A stretch of 64,000 bases of DNA, from contig NW_025944357.1 in the NCBI RefSeq assembly GCF_000764305.2, positions 19,107-83,106 on the forward strand, read 5' to 3'. The DNA is from Hyalella azteca (lineage: Eukaryota; Arthropoda; Malacostraca; Amphipoda; Hyalellidae). The notes under the pieces are model-generated. The model saw nothing but the letters and a program-made list of their open reading frames with translations. It ran no database searches and had not been told where the DNA came from. A program made the translations under genes and the position numbers. Shown here piece by piece: positions 11,056-22,224 of the stretch. Position 1 is the first letter of the stretch. The number at the start of each line of letters is the position of its first letter.

Positions 11056-12660
11056 TTGAGTCAAAACAGAAGCATAATGCAGCGCCCTCCACCCAATTGC
11101 AAAAGCGACGCCATGCCTGCGCATCCTGCGCATCCGTCTGGAAAACTGGCAGCTGTAACTAGGAAACAGAACCTGATAGAAGAAGAGCTCCTTAAAGATC
11201 CAATAGACTTTGTTTTGATTCGTGCGAAGTACACAGATTATTTGTTGCAGTTAGAGACCTTCCTAAAGGCCTGTGAACAAGACGTGGATGAAGACTGGCT
11301 GAGACCCCATCGTGCTAAAATAGACTTATTTCGTTCGAAAATGGAAGATTTCCTCGCCTCTCAACGGGAGCCGGATGCTTGCTCTAGCTGTGGCAGCCGC
11401 CGGTCTGGAAGCGTTCGTTCAGCTGCTAGCTCCACAACGTCGTCAGCCAGAGTTAGGCTGGCTCAACAGCGAGCCAAGACTTACGCCGAAAAGGCCCTCT
11501 TCGATAAGGAAGAAAGGCTTCTGGAAATAGAAATGACGATTCGACGTAACCAACTTCAGCAGGAGGAGGAATTCAAGAAAATCCAACTTCAGCAGCAGGA
11601 GGAACTCACGAAAATAAACCTCCAGAAACGGAGGATCGAAATAGAGAAAGCAGATATCGAGAACAAATTTCTGGAGGAACAGCTCAATTCTTTGGAGGAG
11701 CGGCTCGATTGCTTGGACATTCCTAACTCGCCTGAATCAATTATTTTACGCGAAACCTTGAATGAACTTCAACCTATTAACCGCGAGTCGGAGAATATTA
11801 TCCCAGTGCTGCGATTTCCGGCGCCTTGAAGCAAGACGTTTTTTATCAGAGCCCTAGAAAGACAAAACGAAATTTCAAACTTATTGGCAAGAAATCAGAA
11901 AGAAGCTTCCCTGCCTCCTAAAAAACTTGAGCCTTTTAGCGGCGAAGACGTGACCGAATTCAAGGCCTTTATGAATAGATTTGAGAGCGTAATTGAATCA
12001 AAGTGCACCAATAATCTTGATAGACTTGCATATCTGGAGCAATATACGATCAAGGATGCCCAAAAATTAGTAAAAAGCTGTCTCAACGCCGACGCGACGA
12101 TCGCTTATCAGCAGGCCAAGTTGCTCCTGAAGAACGAATACGGAGACGAAATGAGGGTAGCAGACGCGTACTTAACCACGCTCCACGCTTGGCCAGAAAT
12201 CAAATCCGAAGACGCCAACGGTTTTACCGAGTTGTCCCTCTATCTGATGCGCTGTCAGAATTATTTAAGGGATGCGTCTCAGGCGAACCCGCTGCAAAAT
12301 CCGAAGGTAATTATGGAGGTAATACTTAAGCTCCCGTACAAGCTCAGAGAACAGTGGCGTCAGAAGACGCGTTCCTTGATGCGGTCTTCTAGACTCGTGA
12401 TTTTCGAGCATTTGGTTGAATTTATTAAAGACCACGTAGATTTGTTGAAGCAGCCACTGTTTGGTAACATTTCGGATAGAATGGTCGAGAATGAAATGAA
12501 GGCCGCAACACAAGGGAGCAAAAGGATTCTAGCTTCTATTTCAAGTAACCTTAGAAATGAGAAAAGTTGTGTATGCTGCAGAAAGAATAACCACACACTT
12601 TCAGAATGTTNTAGAGTAAGTACTAAGTGTTGCAACAGTCAGCCTGTACTAATTACTTTG
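11056..12660 (+). pseudogene. gag of the BEL element, interrupted by one in-frame TGA
   Basis: One reading frame runs from the ATG at 11056 to a TGA at 12670 and is broken only by a TGA at 11827-11829. The parts before and after are in the same frame, with no other stop between. The N-terminal part (about residues 130-225) is a Q/E/K-rich coiled coil. After the stop, the stretch beginning LPPKKLEPFSGE and continuing through about 200 residues matches the conserved gag domain of BEL/Pao elements. A Cys/His cluster (CVCCRKNNHTLSEC, ending near 12610) is the first gag zinc knuckle, and base 12611 beside it is undetermined. The last codons before the second stop lie in a segment that looks inserted. 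Gag would package the element RNA; the stop could be read through, be a real lesion or be a base error. Confidence 0.85.
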
Positions 12661-12749
12661 TTCAATAGCTGATTTGATTTATACTGTTTATAATCGTTTT
12701 CTATGTATTTGTATTTATGTAACTTGTAACAATCTGTTATTTATACAGG
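12614..12749 (+). other. Intron-like segment splitting the gag zinc-knuckle region
   Basis: Homology to BEL gag stops after the first knuckle and resumes after about 130 bp in another frame. The gap starts with a donor-like GTAAGTACT and ends with TGTTATTTATACAG, an acceptor-like end. It may be a small intron, or an insertion that happens to resemble one. Confidence 0.35.
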
Positions 12750-12878
12750 GTTCTATACTGAGACCAGATCGTGAGATGCTTTAACCTCTCTAAGGTTTGT
12801 AGATCGAAACCAATTTGTAAGATATGTCAACGCTCGCATCTAACAGCGATGCACAAGGAAGTCGATCCGTCATCGTAA
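12750..12878 (+). pseudogene. Second gag zinc knuckle of the BEL element (frame-shifted)
   Basis: In a different frame from the main gag, positions 12774-12878 encode RCFNLSK, then CKICQRSHLTAMH, which is the second Cys/His cluster of BEL gag (CFNC...C..C...H.T..H). The frame ends at TAA 12876-12878. The usual protease and reverse transcriptase that should follow are missing. Confidence 0.7.
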
Positions 12879-12900
12879 CAGGGAGAGAGGTCACCAATTT

Positions 12901-13669
12901 AAGAGTTGAACACCAGTCTTCCGTCGTCGCTTTCTCAGCCGTAGAGGAAATGCAGCCTCTGTAACGAGCGATAATGTCACGAATTTCGTTGGCGGAATCC
13001 GGGAATTTAGAGAAGTGCTAAAATCGTGGAATAAAGTTAATTTTGAAAATTGGTTGCTTCGACGAAACATTTCATGGAAATTTAATCCGCCTTACGCAAG
13101 CGGATCCGCCTTAGGTCATGGAGGCCTAATGGGAAGGGCTGATTCGAGGCGTTCGAAAAATTTCAACATCTCTGCTACTCGAGCAACCTTTGAAGTTGAC
13201 AAATGAAAGCCTGAATACTCTCTTCTTCGAAGTCGAAAGTATATTGGATAGCTGACCCCTCACCCCGTTATCAGATGACCAGAATGACTGTGATGCTCAT
13301 TCTCCAACCCACCTGCTCCTGAACTCGACCCCATCGTTGCCTCCAGGCGTGTTCCAGCCATCGGACATCTACCTTAACGTCGCTGGCGTCAGACGCAACA
13401 TCTCGCAGAAACCTTGGACTAGTTTGGACGCGAATACTTGCCTTTACTTCAGACGAGACAGAAGTGGAACAAGGAAGAAAGCCAGGAGACCTGGTTATAG
13501 TCTCGGACATAATTTGGCCACGAAATCAGGGGCCACTGGGCCGCGTCGGAAAACTCTCTTCAAACAAAGATGGAAGAGTTCGAAGGGTCAAATTCATATA
13601 TGTAAATTTAAAGACGGCTCAGTTACTCAATTAGGGACTTTAATTATTGAGCTACCAATTTCAAGCTAG
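12901..13669 (+). pseudogene. Integrase C-terminal half of the BEL element, several lesions
   Basis: Frame 1 opens near 12910 with FRRRFLSRRG, then SDNVTNFVGG, the integrase core around the second catalytic Asp (family form SDNGTNF). FNPPYA and GHGG follow, and a TGA ends this frame at 13204-13206. Homology continues in frame 2 (EVESILDS, a TGA at 13253-13255 where BEL has Arg, then PLTPLSDDQ and HLLL...LPPGVF). The BEL C-terminal domain then jumps frames: RRWRQTQHLA, REYLPLLQTRQKW and GDLVIVSD are each recognisable, ending near 13669. At least three frame changes and two stops make it inactive. The deletion junction with gag lies between about 12880 and 12906. Confidence 0.85.
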
Positions 13670-13807
13670 CACTGCTAATGCCAACTGATTTAGCTTTCTC
13701 GTTTTATCAGTTAGTACATTTTAACCCGTCCGTTAAGATCTAGTTCTAGGAATAAAATCTCCTTCTCATTTAGACTTCGATCAGCCCGTCTTTAAATTTG
13801 GGGCCGG

Positions 13808-14132
13808 TGTAAAGAATTTTACTAGGCATACTTCTCTCGTGTACATAAGGTTGGGACCTTTTAGGCAGGACCAGAGTTAATGAGCTCAGACAAAATTCAT
13901 TTTGAACCAAACTTGACAGAGATTGTTCAGCAATTTGGTACGTTATCATTTACTTACGTTATGATACTTTTTATTACTTGTTAACCTTGGCTATTTTCTC
14001 TATATTGTTTATAATCTCGAATAACCTCGATTTGTGTTCAAATTGTTCATTCTTTGTTTTCAGAAACCGTTACAATCCACAACGAGTTTTCATTCCGAAC
14101 AATCCCCCGAACAAAGAGCCATACTCTTTATA
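13808..14132 (+). repeat. 3' LTR of the BEL element
   Basis: 325 bp, paired with 10677-11001. It is followed at once by the GTATC target duplication. Confidence 0.93.
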
Positions 14133-14137
14133 GTATC

Positions 14138-14330
14138 TCTAACCTGGCGTTAACCTGACGAGTCCCATCCGACTGCGGAAGGGACCCGCTAGGGTCCCAC
14201 CGCGTCCGCAAAAGAACCCGCGCGAGACGCGCGAAGGACGGCACAGTCTTTCGTTCTTGAGCACGAAAGACTGCGTCGCAAGGGATTGTGGATGAGGCTT
14301 CATCAGAATCTACGAAGAACCTGGATTGCC
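14138..14330. other. G+C-rich segment with hairpins
   Basis: Sequence beyond the BEL insertion. It contains GGGACC-CGCTA-GGGTCCC-like pairing near 14180 and a perfect 11-bp stem (CAGTCTTTCGT / ACGAAAGACTG, 14244-14273, loop 8 nt). Probably part of the older repeat that received the element. A minus-strand frame over it has no known domain. Confidence 0.4.
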
Positions 14331-14639
14331 GGGGACGAGAATGATGAAAGATCGAAGACAACACCATGTAACCCGAAAAAGCTATAAAATACGGCAAAAA
14401 ACAAGTTACAGGAGAAATTTATTAAAAATATTGACATAATCGAAGTAAGATATAACTTAATCAACATTATTACCCATACTAGGCCCATTTCAGATCGCAA
14501 ATACAGTACAGTACATCGTACAGTAAATCTCAAATTCACTTTTACTAAAATAGTTCAGTCTCACCGTAAAACGAAAGAAGAAAATGGATTCAAACACCAA
14601 ATTATTCACCAGAAACTGCACTATTTACATCTATACAGG

Positions 14640-15500
14640 AAAGGCACGATAAGCAAGTTTCGGAACCGTAGTGCGGAACGTGGGAAGTTCTCAACATGAC
14701 ATTTTCAGCGACAAATTGCGGCCGCTTTAGAAGGAGCTGTGACGTGTGCTACCCATCGTCGTGTAGCTTTTAATGTGAAGAAGCTTTAGCAAAAAACCCG
14801 AAACAGATACGATGCCTCATTCAGAAGTTATGTCGAAATTACGATTCGGGGCAAAACGCAAAAAACGCAACTTTGACCACCATTTTTTCTAAAAATATCG
14901 AATATTCAAAAACGAAACCCACGTCAATATATAGATATCACTTATGAGAAAACGTGTGTAAAATTTGAACATGATCATGAAACATGCAACTGAGATATGG
15001 ACAAAAAACTGCCCTTTTTTCGAAAAAATCGAGTTCACATGAAAAAATTATATGCTTCAAAAACATTGACCGAAACAAATCATACACCAAAATGTTCACC
15101 AGCACTAGCCGCGTGCGTATATGAAGTTTCATTAAAATGCTTCGGTTTTACCAGGAGTTATGAACGCAAGACTGCGATTTTTGCAAAAACTCGACCAAAT
15201 TTTTGGGGTTTCACGTCATTTTTGATATGAAAAAAATTTTTTGCGGATCGAGACCTTCATAAAAAGTTGTTAAAAGCGACTGGGCAGGCAGTGGAAAAAG
15301 TTTGAACCGAATCGGAGCAGCCGTTGCCGAGATATGATTGAAAAAGTAAAAAAGTACCCCATTTTCCTCGATTTCCTAATATATAAGCAAAGGCTGTGTA
15401 GACATCAATGTCAATACGCGTACTGAGAGCGCGGGTAAAAGCCGGGGGGACCCGACATTTTACGTACAGCAGCAAAGATATCACCAGATATCTCCTTCAT
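14640..15500. repeat. Probable dispersed repeat of unknown class
   Basis: Phrases such as AAACTGCCCTTTTTTCGAAAA, AAGTTTCATTAAAATG and AAGTTTGAACCGAATCGGAG resemble the style of the repeat ends at 5150-5351 and 17580-17758. No termini could be placed and no coding frame is seen. Confidence 0.3.
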
Positions 15501-16054
15501 ATCAAAGCCCATTTTGTAATTTTGTCTAAATTCATTGGTTTAAATTCTTAGCAATTTTTGCCGCATCATGGCTAGAGAAATAGAGATCACAGATGTTTTT
15601 TATAACTATTTTATGTTAGCCCTACCTGAACAATAGGTTTAATATAAACTTCAACTTTGGAGTTAGTTTAATTTAAATACTGTGGTTTCTCTATATAAAA
15701 TAGGAATGCAGCCACGTTTGTCCCCAAAAACAACCATTTCCTCAATGAAATTTATATACACAATGCTTTTTGAGACTAAAACTGCATTTTTGATATTTTT
15801 TGTTAATTAACTCAAAAGCCCATAAAAAATTAAAAAATAGGTATTACTAAAAGCCCAGAGTCAATTGTGTGAAATGGAGAAAGCTAACTCAATAGACTTT
15901 TGACGGTTTTGACACATGACCACTTGATAATTTGGCTCTTTAAATAGATTCATTCTTTAAAATTATCAACTAGAAAAGAGTTAATAAAAAATATAACTCA
16001 GTACTCACTGCAGTGAGTGACAGAGAGCGCATTTTCTCGTCTACGAAAACGTGA

Positions 16055-16096
16055 AGTCACGGATGGACAGACGGACAGACAGACGGACGGACATGA
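16055..16096. repeat. GACAGACGG simple repeat
   Basis: Short run of GGACAGAC/GGACGGAC units inside AT-rich DNA, a motif common near repeat ends in arthropod genomes. Confidence 0.6.
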
Positions 16097-16683
16097 CGAT
16101 CACAATAACGCCTTTTTCCAATAAATGAGAAAATGCGCTAAAAAAGAAGATCAAACCGTATAGGTATGTATTGTTCTTGAAGACATAGTGCACTGAGAGT
16201 ATTTTTTTTGCCACTGGACTTTTTCTGCATATTGCTAAGAATATGTGGGTTTGTAAAATTTTGCACAATATAGGTGCAAACCTGAGTAGCTCTCCTCAGA
16301 ATGATGGAGTCTGAAGTCCGCTGGAGGTAGCCCGCGTGGTGGTCTTGAAGAGCAGGCGCTGCAAGCCTGCACGAGGACTGGGTGACGTTTCCTAATAATT
16401 TACTAAAAAATAGGACGTGATTGAATGCAACGTAGATTGAACGTTCCAGTAAATTTATTGATAAAAAGAACAACCTGCCCAATCGGACACGGGTATAGTT
16501 CTATTTTCATCAACCCTTAAGCCGTTCTTCCTCGCATCGGAGGTAAGTAAATTTTGATAAGTAAGTTTTCTTATATCCAGGAATGACTTAATGAGATATA
16601 CCCATTTACTAATCCTCTTACGTGAAGCTGCTTGCTGCAAATCACTTGTGTTTCGCAATTTCATCCGGAATGATTCTTTTGGT

Positions 16684-17758
16684 TTAAGGGGAGCGTCATG
16701 CCAAAATTTTTGGATTTTGGCTTTTCCGGTTTTTATTCTCATTTTAAAGCTGACATTCTGACCTATCCAACGGTTCCAGAACCATCTCTAAACGTTGGTT
16801 TATGCGTTCGCGACAAATCCCGTAAGGGGGGAGGTGTCCGGGCCCCTTCAGTAAAGTTAAGGCGGAAATTACCCGGCAGGGCACCATGCATAGAGGGAAT
16901 CGTCTGACGTAAAGCGGCCAATTATGACATTCTCTAGTTCTTATACTCATCTAAAAGCTGCTTTTCTGACGCATTCAAGGGTACCAAAATCATTTCTTGA
17001 CGTTGATTTATGCGTTATGGGAGTTCTTTAACAAATAAGATAGGGGGAAATTAGCTGCCGAGCACTATATATAGAGTGTCTTCTTGAGCTGCAGGTCAGT
17101 TACCCGCCTGACATCGTACGGTAAGGTGTGCATGCAGTCGCTCCCACCATCCTTGACTGGAATCAAGCTCCAGTAACGTTTAGTTTCGTATCCTTGCTAC
17201 ATTGAGTGGCTATTCCGATGCGCGCGGAACTTTGTCGCGCTCTTCAGAAAAGTTAACTTATTGTCACGGCAAACCTATCTCCTCCTAGAGTTTTGAAGCT
17301 ACAGCGATGGGAGATATACCATTCGATTCGCAATTGAAATATCTATCGATTCAACGTAGCATTTTTGAATTTCGTTATAGTTTTGAAAATATATTGAAAA
17401 AATGGGGGGGGGGAAGAAGGGAAAAATCGAAAAAAATTTCAAAAATTTTTGGGAAAATGCTTCCACATTCACAAAAATTCGAAATTCAAAAGAAGCTACA
17501 TTGAATCGATAGATATTTTAATTACGAATCGAATGGTTTATGTCTCATCGCTGTATCTTTAAAACTCTAGGAGGAGATACATTTCTACAGTACCCCCTTT
17601 TTTGGCCGTTTTCTGAGAATTTCACGGTTTCTTTCATTTTTTCGAAAAATTTACATGAATAAAAGCTGTCTATTTTTCGGTTTTACATATGTGTACCAAG
17701 TTTCAAAGGGATCCGTCTGTAAATAGCCGAGAAAAAAAGTGGCCACACGCTCCCCTCA
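16684..17758. mobile_element. TTAA-flanked non-autonomous DNA element with nested foldback
   Basis: The left end reads TTAA-GGGGAGCGTC (16684-16697). The right end, read on the minus strand, is TTGA-GGGGAGCGTG and stops near 17758. Solo ends elsewhere in the window also abut TTAA (46401 left, 5351 right), so four termini define one family with short GGGGA(C/G)CGT inverted repeats. TTAA targets are typical of piggyBac-type transposons, but no transposase is present and the termini start with GGGG on the strand that enters the element. The left part holds two diverged copies of a segment of about 200 bp (16735-16815 and 16935-17015, sharing TTTATGCGTT), and the same block recurs at 46435-46500. 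Confidence 0.55.
17276..17579. repeat. Long inverted repeat (foldback), arms about 100 bp
   Basis: The left arm 17276-17374 pairs with the right arm 17480-17579. Both start TATCTCCTCCTAGAGTTTT from the outside and end TTTGAATTTCG, with roughly ten mismatches. The 105-bp spacer includes a run of nine or ten G. TA at both outer ends suggests a mariner-type MITE nested in the TTAA element. A transcript would fold into a long hairpin. Confidence 0.85.
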
Positions 17759-20420
17759 ATTGCGTAATTATCCTGTTGGCCGTTATTCGAAACATGAGTG
17801 AATTTGTCCCTTAATTTTTCCGTACAGCATAAATAAATTTCTATCGGCTCTCAGTTTGCTAAGAAAGTGTGGCCGCGCATTTAAGATTCAAAGTTTCCGT
17901 ACCAGTTAGCTGCATGCAACTTGAGAAACAAAAGAAATTTATTAAGTTTACTTCTATTCAAAGCCATTTAAAAAATAACACGATTCTTGGAAAATAACTC
18001 AATATGAGGCTTAAACGCGCATTAAAGATATAGTCGTGAGTATGGCCGTAGTCTCCACTCTCCAGCTTAAATGAATATTATAGTCTGAGCACTCAATTAA
18101 AAATCAGTGTTTCTCCACATCAGGCAACATTGTTATCAATTTTACATTTGTTTTAAATTCGACCGGTTAGGTAAGCTCGAATTATTCAAGAAAGGTGCCA
18201 TGAATGTTCAGAATCCAAAAGGTTATTAGAGTAACCTGGTAACATTGAATATGCCGAATATTTTCACATTAAACCTTAATGGCTATAACATATACCCATC
18301 ATCCATACACCTGTCAACAATTCTCATCGAGAGGAGCTCTCCTGCCTTTATTATTATTATTATTGCAGAGTCCAAGTTCACATAACACTACGTATTGTAA
18401 ATTCCCTATTCTTTGTGCAGATCTCTCTCATTATTCTAAGTCAGGAGTTCCGCAATTAGGTACTCCTTTTAGCAATTTGAGTTGCTAAAAACTAAAATCT
18501 GCATTCGAAATTCATGAATTTTCAGACTGGGAATCACGATCCTCATTGTTATGCATTACAGAAGCAGGTAAATATGTTCGAATTATAGAGAATTATGCAG
18601 AATTTGATGCTGCATTATTGCGGTCGGAGCGCGGCGAGCCTGAAGTTCATTACTGCAGGTGGGGAGAAAGAGTACCTGCTAGCAAGCGTGTCGGTCTTAG
18701 CCCAAGACTACATAAAATATTTCAATCAAATGAATTCACGCTTGAATTTTATATCATACTCAACATGAGAGAATAATATGCTAAATATATAATTTAATTT
18801 GCCATCATTTGGTTGCAGGTTCCAAGCCCAGATATCAGATTAATAACAAACTCATCATGGATCTTGAATGAGAAAAGACGGCCTTGTAAGATTTACTAGG
18901 ATCGTTCCGTCAGAATTTCATACCGCCCAATTATACCACGATGCCAAGATACGTTCAGATATGATATTGATCAATAAGTGCAGCCAATGAACAGAGTGAA
19001 AAATTAGCAATAAATGTTTATGTTGAGAGAAGACATTACCTCATCAGCTGGAGCTCGAGAGATTTGCACACTCGTTGATCTTCGGCAATGCAGAAATATA
19101 TTCGCGGTGAGCGATATTCCTATGTAACTACATCAGAGGTGAGCATCAACAATGTCAAGCTTAATTAGTTCAGGGAAAAATTCGTGGTTTGAATAAATGT
19201 GTTTTGAAACAGAGCATTTTAAAACATATTTTAAAACGCATATTTTAAACCAGTCGCTTTTTTTCTGCTTTATTCAAGCAAAAAAAATAGTAATAAATTA
19301 TTCGGCCACCTTCTAATAAAGTCACTAAAAATTAAAAAAAATCGCTTAACAATGATACTTGACTGGGTCAGATTTTAATGACGTTTGTAAATTGATCCAC
19401 GCGTTTAGACAATCGTGTTAGGAAGAAGCAATACTTGAGGTGGATAAATGATTGATGCCAGACTGTGAACATTGTGGAAAACATTGATAAGATGGCAGCT
19501 TTCCTCAAAACGTTGGGAATGAAAATCAAACCTGTAAAGCAACCTGTCGTCGTCGAGTAACGCAATGATATGCAATTAGGTTAAACTAAAGTGATAACAG
19601 TAGGTTGAACGTTGATTAAAGCAATATATGCTATTTATGTTGATTAAGAAACCTGAAACTTTTTAACGGTGTTAAGCATTAAGAATGTAATCAAGTAGTT
19701 AAAGGAAAAGTAGTTCGGTTATTTTGAAATTGAGTGCGCCCACAATTTTTATTAAAAAAAATCCGGGCCATCAGCAATTATAGATTGGCCTCAATATATT
19801 ATAGACTCTCCCATTAAAAATGTTAGCCACTCTAAATGACCTAATTACTAAACTAAATGACTTCGATTAGCTTCGCCGATTCATATGATTTCCATCATTT
19901 TCTTTGCTTCTGCATGAAACTTATTTTGACTTCCATCGAGAACTGCAAGCACAGATTTCTTCTCCAACGATAATTGAGCGCTTCTTCAAAATGTGTTTAA
20001 ATATTTGTAACTCTCTTGCATGACTCATTGCTTCATTTGAATGTCCACTTCTATTTGTGCAATCTGTTTCAATCGTGTATGATGGAATAGATTTCCGTTT
20101 TTGCCATCGAGATTGATTAACAAAAAACATTTTTGGTGCCTTAGAAATGTTACAATTAAAAAAAATTTGTCTTCGAGATGCACATTTCAATCACATAGAA
20201 CTCTAATTTTAAAATTCTGAGCTGCAGAAAGAACCAAGCGAACGCAGAAGTCCGTCACAATGCAGTCTTCATTGCTGAGCTGCATTGCGGCCGTGACAAA
20301 AGGTAACTAATAATGCTTTCGTGTCGACATCCATTAGGCGAATACCAAAAAACCTGCATTTAAGTCCCCTTATGAGCCCAGGACTCCGTCTTGCGGCCCA
20401 ACCTGGGACAGTTCAAACTT
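17759..20420. other. Non-coding stretch
   Basis: No recognisable gene. A (TTA)n run lies at 18349-18363. A 76-codon plus frame at 18546-18776 has no known domain. Confidence 0.5.
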
Positions 20421-20760
20421 CAGTGCTCATCCAATAGGATTATTTTTCATTAAGGAGGTTAACATCAATCGTCCGAAGAGATGCCAAGATTTATTGCGAG
20501 TAATGGGTGCTCGACACAAGCTGTCCGCTTCATTATCCTATCAAGACTGGGCCATCACGGAAGCAATTGATATCATTTGGTGGGTGGGAAGTTAGACACG
20601 CGTGCCGACTTATGCCAGGCAGCGGGACATGGTTTCTGACAGGCTCGGTGACGAGCAGTTGCCCCGCGGCCTGGCCGTTGTGGTTCTCTTTTGGATCTGT
20701 ACCGAGACGTTGCGTTTCAGATGCTGGGATTCAGTTATGGATCTTGCATCGATGATGTAG
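20421..20760. other. G+C-rich island with an uncharacterised open frame
   Basis: A local rise in G+C that includes an 82-codon plus-strand frame (20507-20755, first codon not ATG). Nothing in it is recognisable and splice signals are not compelling. It could be an exon or an old insertion. Confidence 0.2.
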
Positions 20761-21540
20761 AGCACACATAGCTAGCCATGTTAAAAACATTCTCATCGAT
20801 CGAAATTTCAAGGTTGTATGAGTTTAAATTTTTAACCTTAGTTTATTGTTTCTGATGACCAGAGCTGCTACCATTAATTGAAAAATAGATTACGAACCTT
20901 TTAATCATTATGACATATTGGGCTTCGTCTTCCATCTCATCGAATTTTTAACGGATGTATTCATCCATAATATGTTTATTGCAAACAATTTTAGTGGTCC
21001 ACAATTTATTTTTTATTACAAACTCGCTCGAAACTATGGATTTTTTTATCATCCGGCACTGATTTCAGGTTATCTGTGCGAAAATTAGAGGACATATTGA
21101 ATCGTTGATAATCTAATCGTTTCTAAGTTGATGTAATTTTAATTTTTTTTCGCTATTCATGACTTAATTTCAGGTAAATATCATGCGATTTAACCATTTG
21201 AACGGAATATTTTGCATATTTTTCCATATTTTCACTAGTAATTGGGAATTGTTCAACCACCGCACCTCTTGATTGACTCTCGATAATGACTCTTCAAGCA
21301 ATTCTTGTTTCAGAACTCTAGATTACTACTCCACGAGAGTATCTTGCCCATAGTATATCGAATAAGACTTGCATACATCTCTTCTATGCAGCAAATCAAA
21401 CAGCTACAGATCAAGTTGTAGTATCTTGCAAATTAGAGTTTTGCATCAATCGCTTCAATGAAGTAAATATAACTGTTTCAAATCAAGTCAGGATTGATTT
21501 GTCCTGTGAGCCAAGAAGTGCGGCAGCAGCGCGCACGGCG
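20761..21540. other. Non-coding stretch
   Basis: AT-rich, with no recognisable gene or repeat. Confidence 0.5.
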
Positions 21541-21542
21541 GT

Positions 21543-21650
21543 AAATGAGGTCACCTGGTGCAGTCAAATGAGGTCACCTGGAACAGTCAAATGAGGTCAC
21601 TNAAATGAAGTCACCTGGTGCAGTCAAATGAGGTCACCTGGTGCAGTCAA
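21543..21650. repeat. 23-bp minisatellite carrying AGGTCA and CACCTG
   Basis: About five units of AAATGAGGTCACCTGGTGCAG with TC. Units start at 21543, 21566, 21589, 21603 and 21626. The third is cut short at the undetermined base 21602, so the true copy number is uncertain. Each unit contains the nuclear-receptor half-site AGGTCA fused to the E-box CACCTG. Confidence 0.9.
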
Positions 21651-21970
21651 GTGAACATTTTCTCTGTAATGTTTTTAAGCAATGGAAGTGTATATTATCA
21701 TATTGACTAAAATCAAGGAATTTGATGCAAACTATACCTATATAAATGACTCTGAGCCAGTTACCGCATGTTTTGTATCGCTCAACGGCCGAGTAGGTTG
21801 GGTCACGCCAGCTAGACTTATTGATCACTTGCAGGTTCGGCTACCGACTGCGCATAACTGAGCTCGTTAGCGGGCACGCCGTTACCCGCATATTCATGAG
21901 GGCATTTCGGCCTCCCACGCACTCACGACGCTGCCCAGAAGCTGGGCAATTCGTGGAGCTCTTGAAACTC

Positions 21971-22096
21971 CAGGGGCCATACTTTCAAAATTTTCTCTAT
22001 TTCTTGTCTATGATTGGTGGATTTTGCTTGAAAGGCCGTTAATGATTGGCTGATGAACTTACGATCTCTTAACTTTTTTTGAAAGTATAGGCCCTG
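21971..22096. mobile_element. Short inverted-repeat element (MITE-like)
   Basis: Starts CAGGGGCCATACTTTCAAAA and ends with the inverse of CAGGGCCTATACTTTCAAAA, giving arms of about 20 bp around 80 bp. A third end-like piece, TTTGAAAGTATGGGCC, lies near 38846. The CAGGG ends are hAT-like, but no clear 8-bp duplication flanks it. Confidence 0.55.
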
Positions 22097-22179
22097 AATG
22101 GAATTGAAGCTCAATTTCATATTTGATTTCATCAACTGTGAACCTCTGATGGAGAAAAGCCAGGTTACCTCTGGAACCT

Positions 22180-22224
22180 CTGTAGCCAGGTTACCATGAT
22201 TGAGACATGGTAACCTGGCTACAG
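22180..22224. repeat. Perfect 19-bp inverted repeat
   Basis: CTGTAGCCAGGTTACCATG (22180-22198) and its exact inverse complement (22206-22224) are separated by 7 nt. A third partial copy, AGCCAGGTTACC, lies just upstream at 22158. Confidence 0.9.

Larger units (their letters stand above)
10672..14137 (+). mobile_element. BEL/Pao LTR retrotransposon, internally deleted, non-autonomous
   Basis: Two 325-bp LTRs (10677-11001 and 13808-14132) bound a 2.8-kb interior. The 5-bp sequence GTATC flanks the element on both sides (10672-10676 and 14133-14137), a clean target-site duplication of the size BEL elements make. The LTRs start TGTAAAG and end TTATA, and I count five substitutions between them (about 1.5%). 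The interior keeps gag, a gag zinc-knuckle region and the 3' part of the integrase with its BEL-specific C-terminal domain. Protease, reverse transcriptase and RNase H are absent. GGGGCCGG just before the 3' LTR is a polypurine-like tract often seen in this superfamily. No TGG-starting primer site abuts the 5' LTR; the nearest TGG is about 36 bp inside. Confidence 0.93.
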
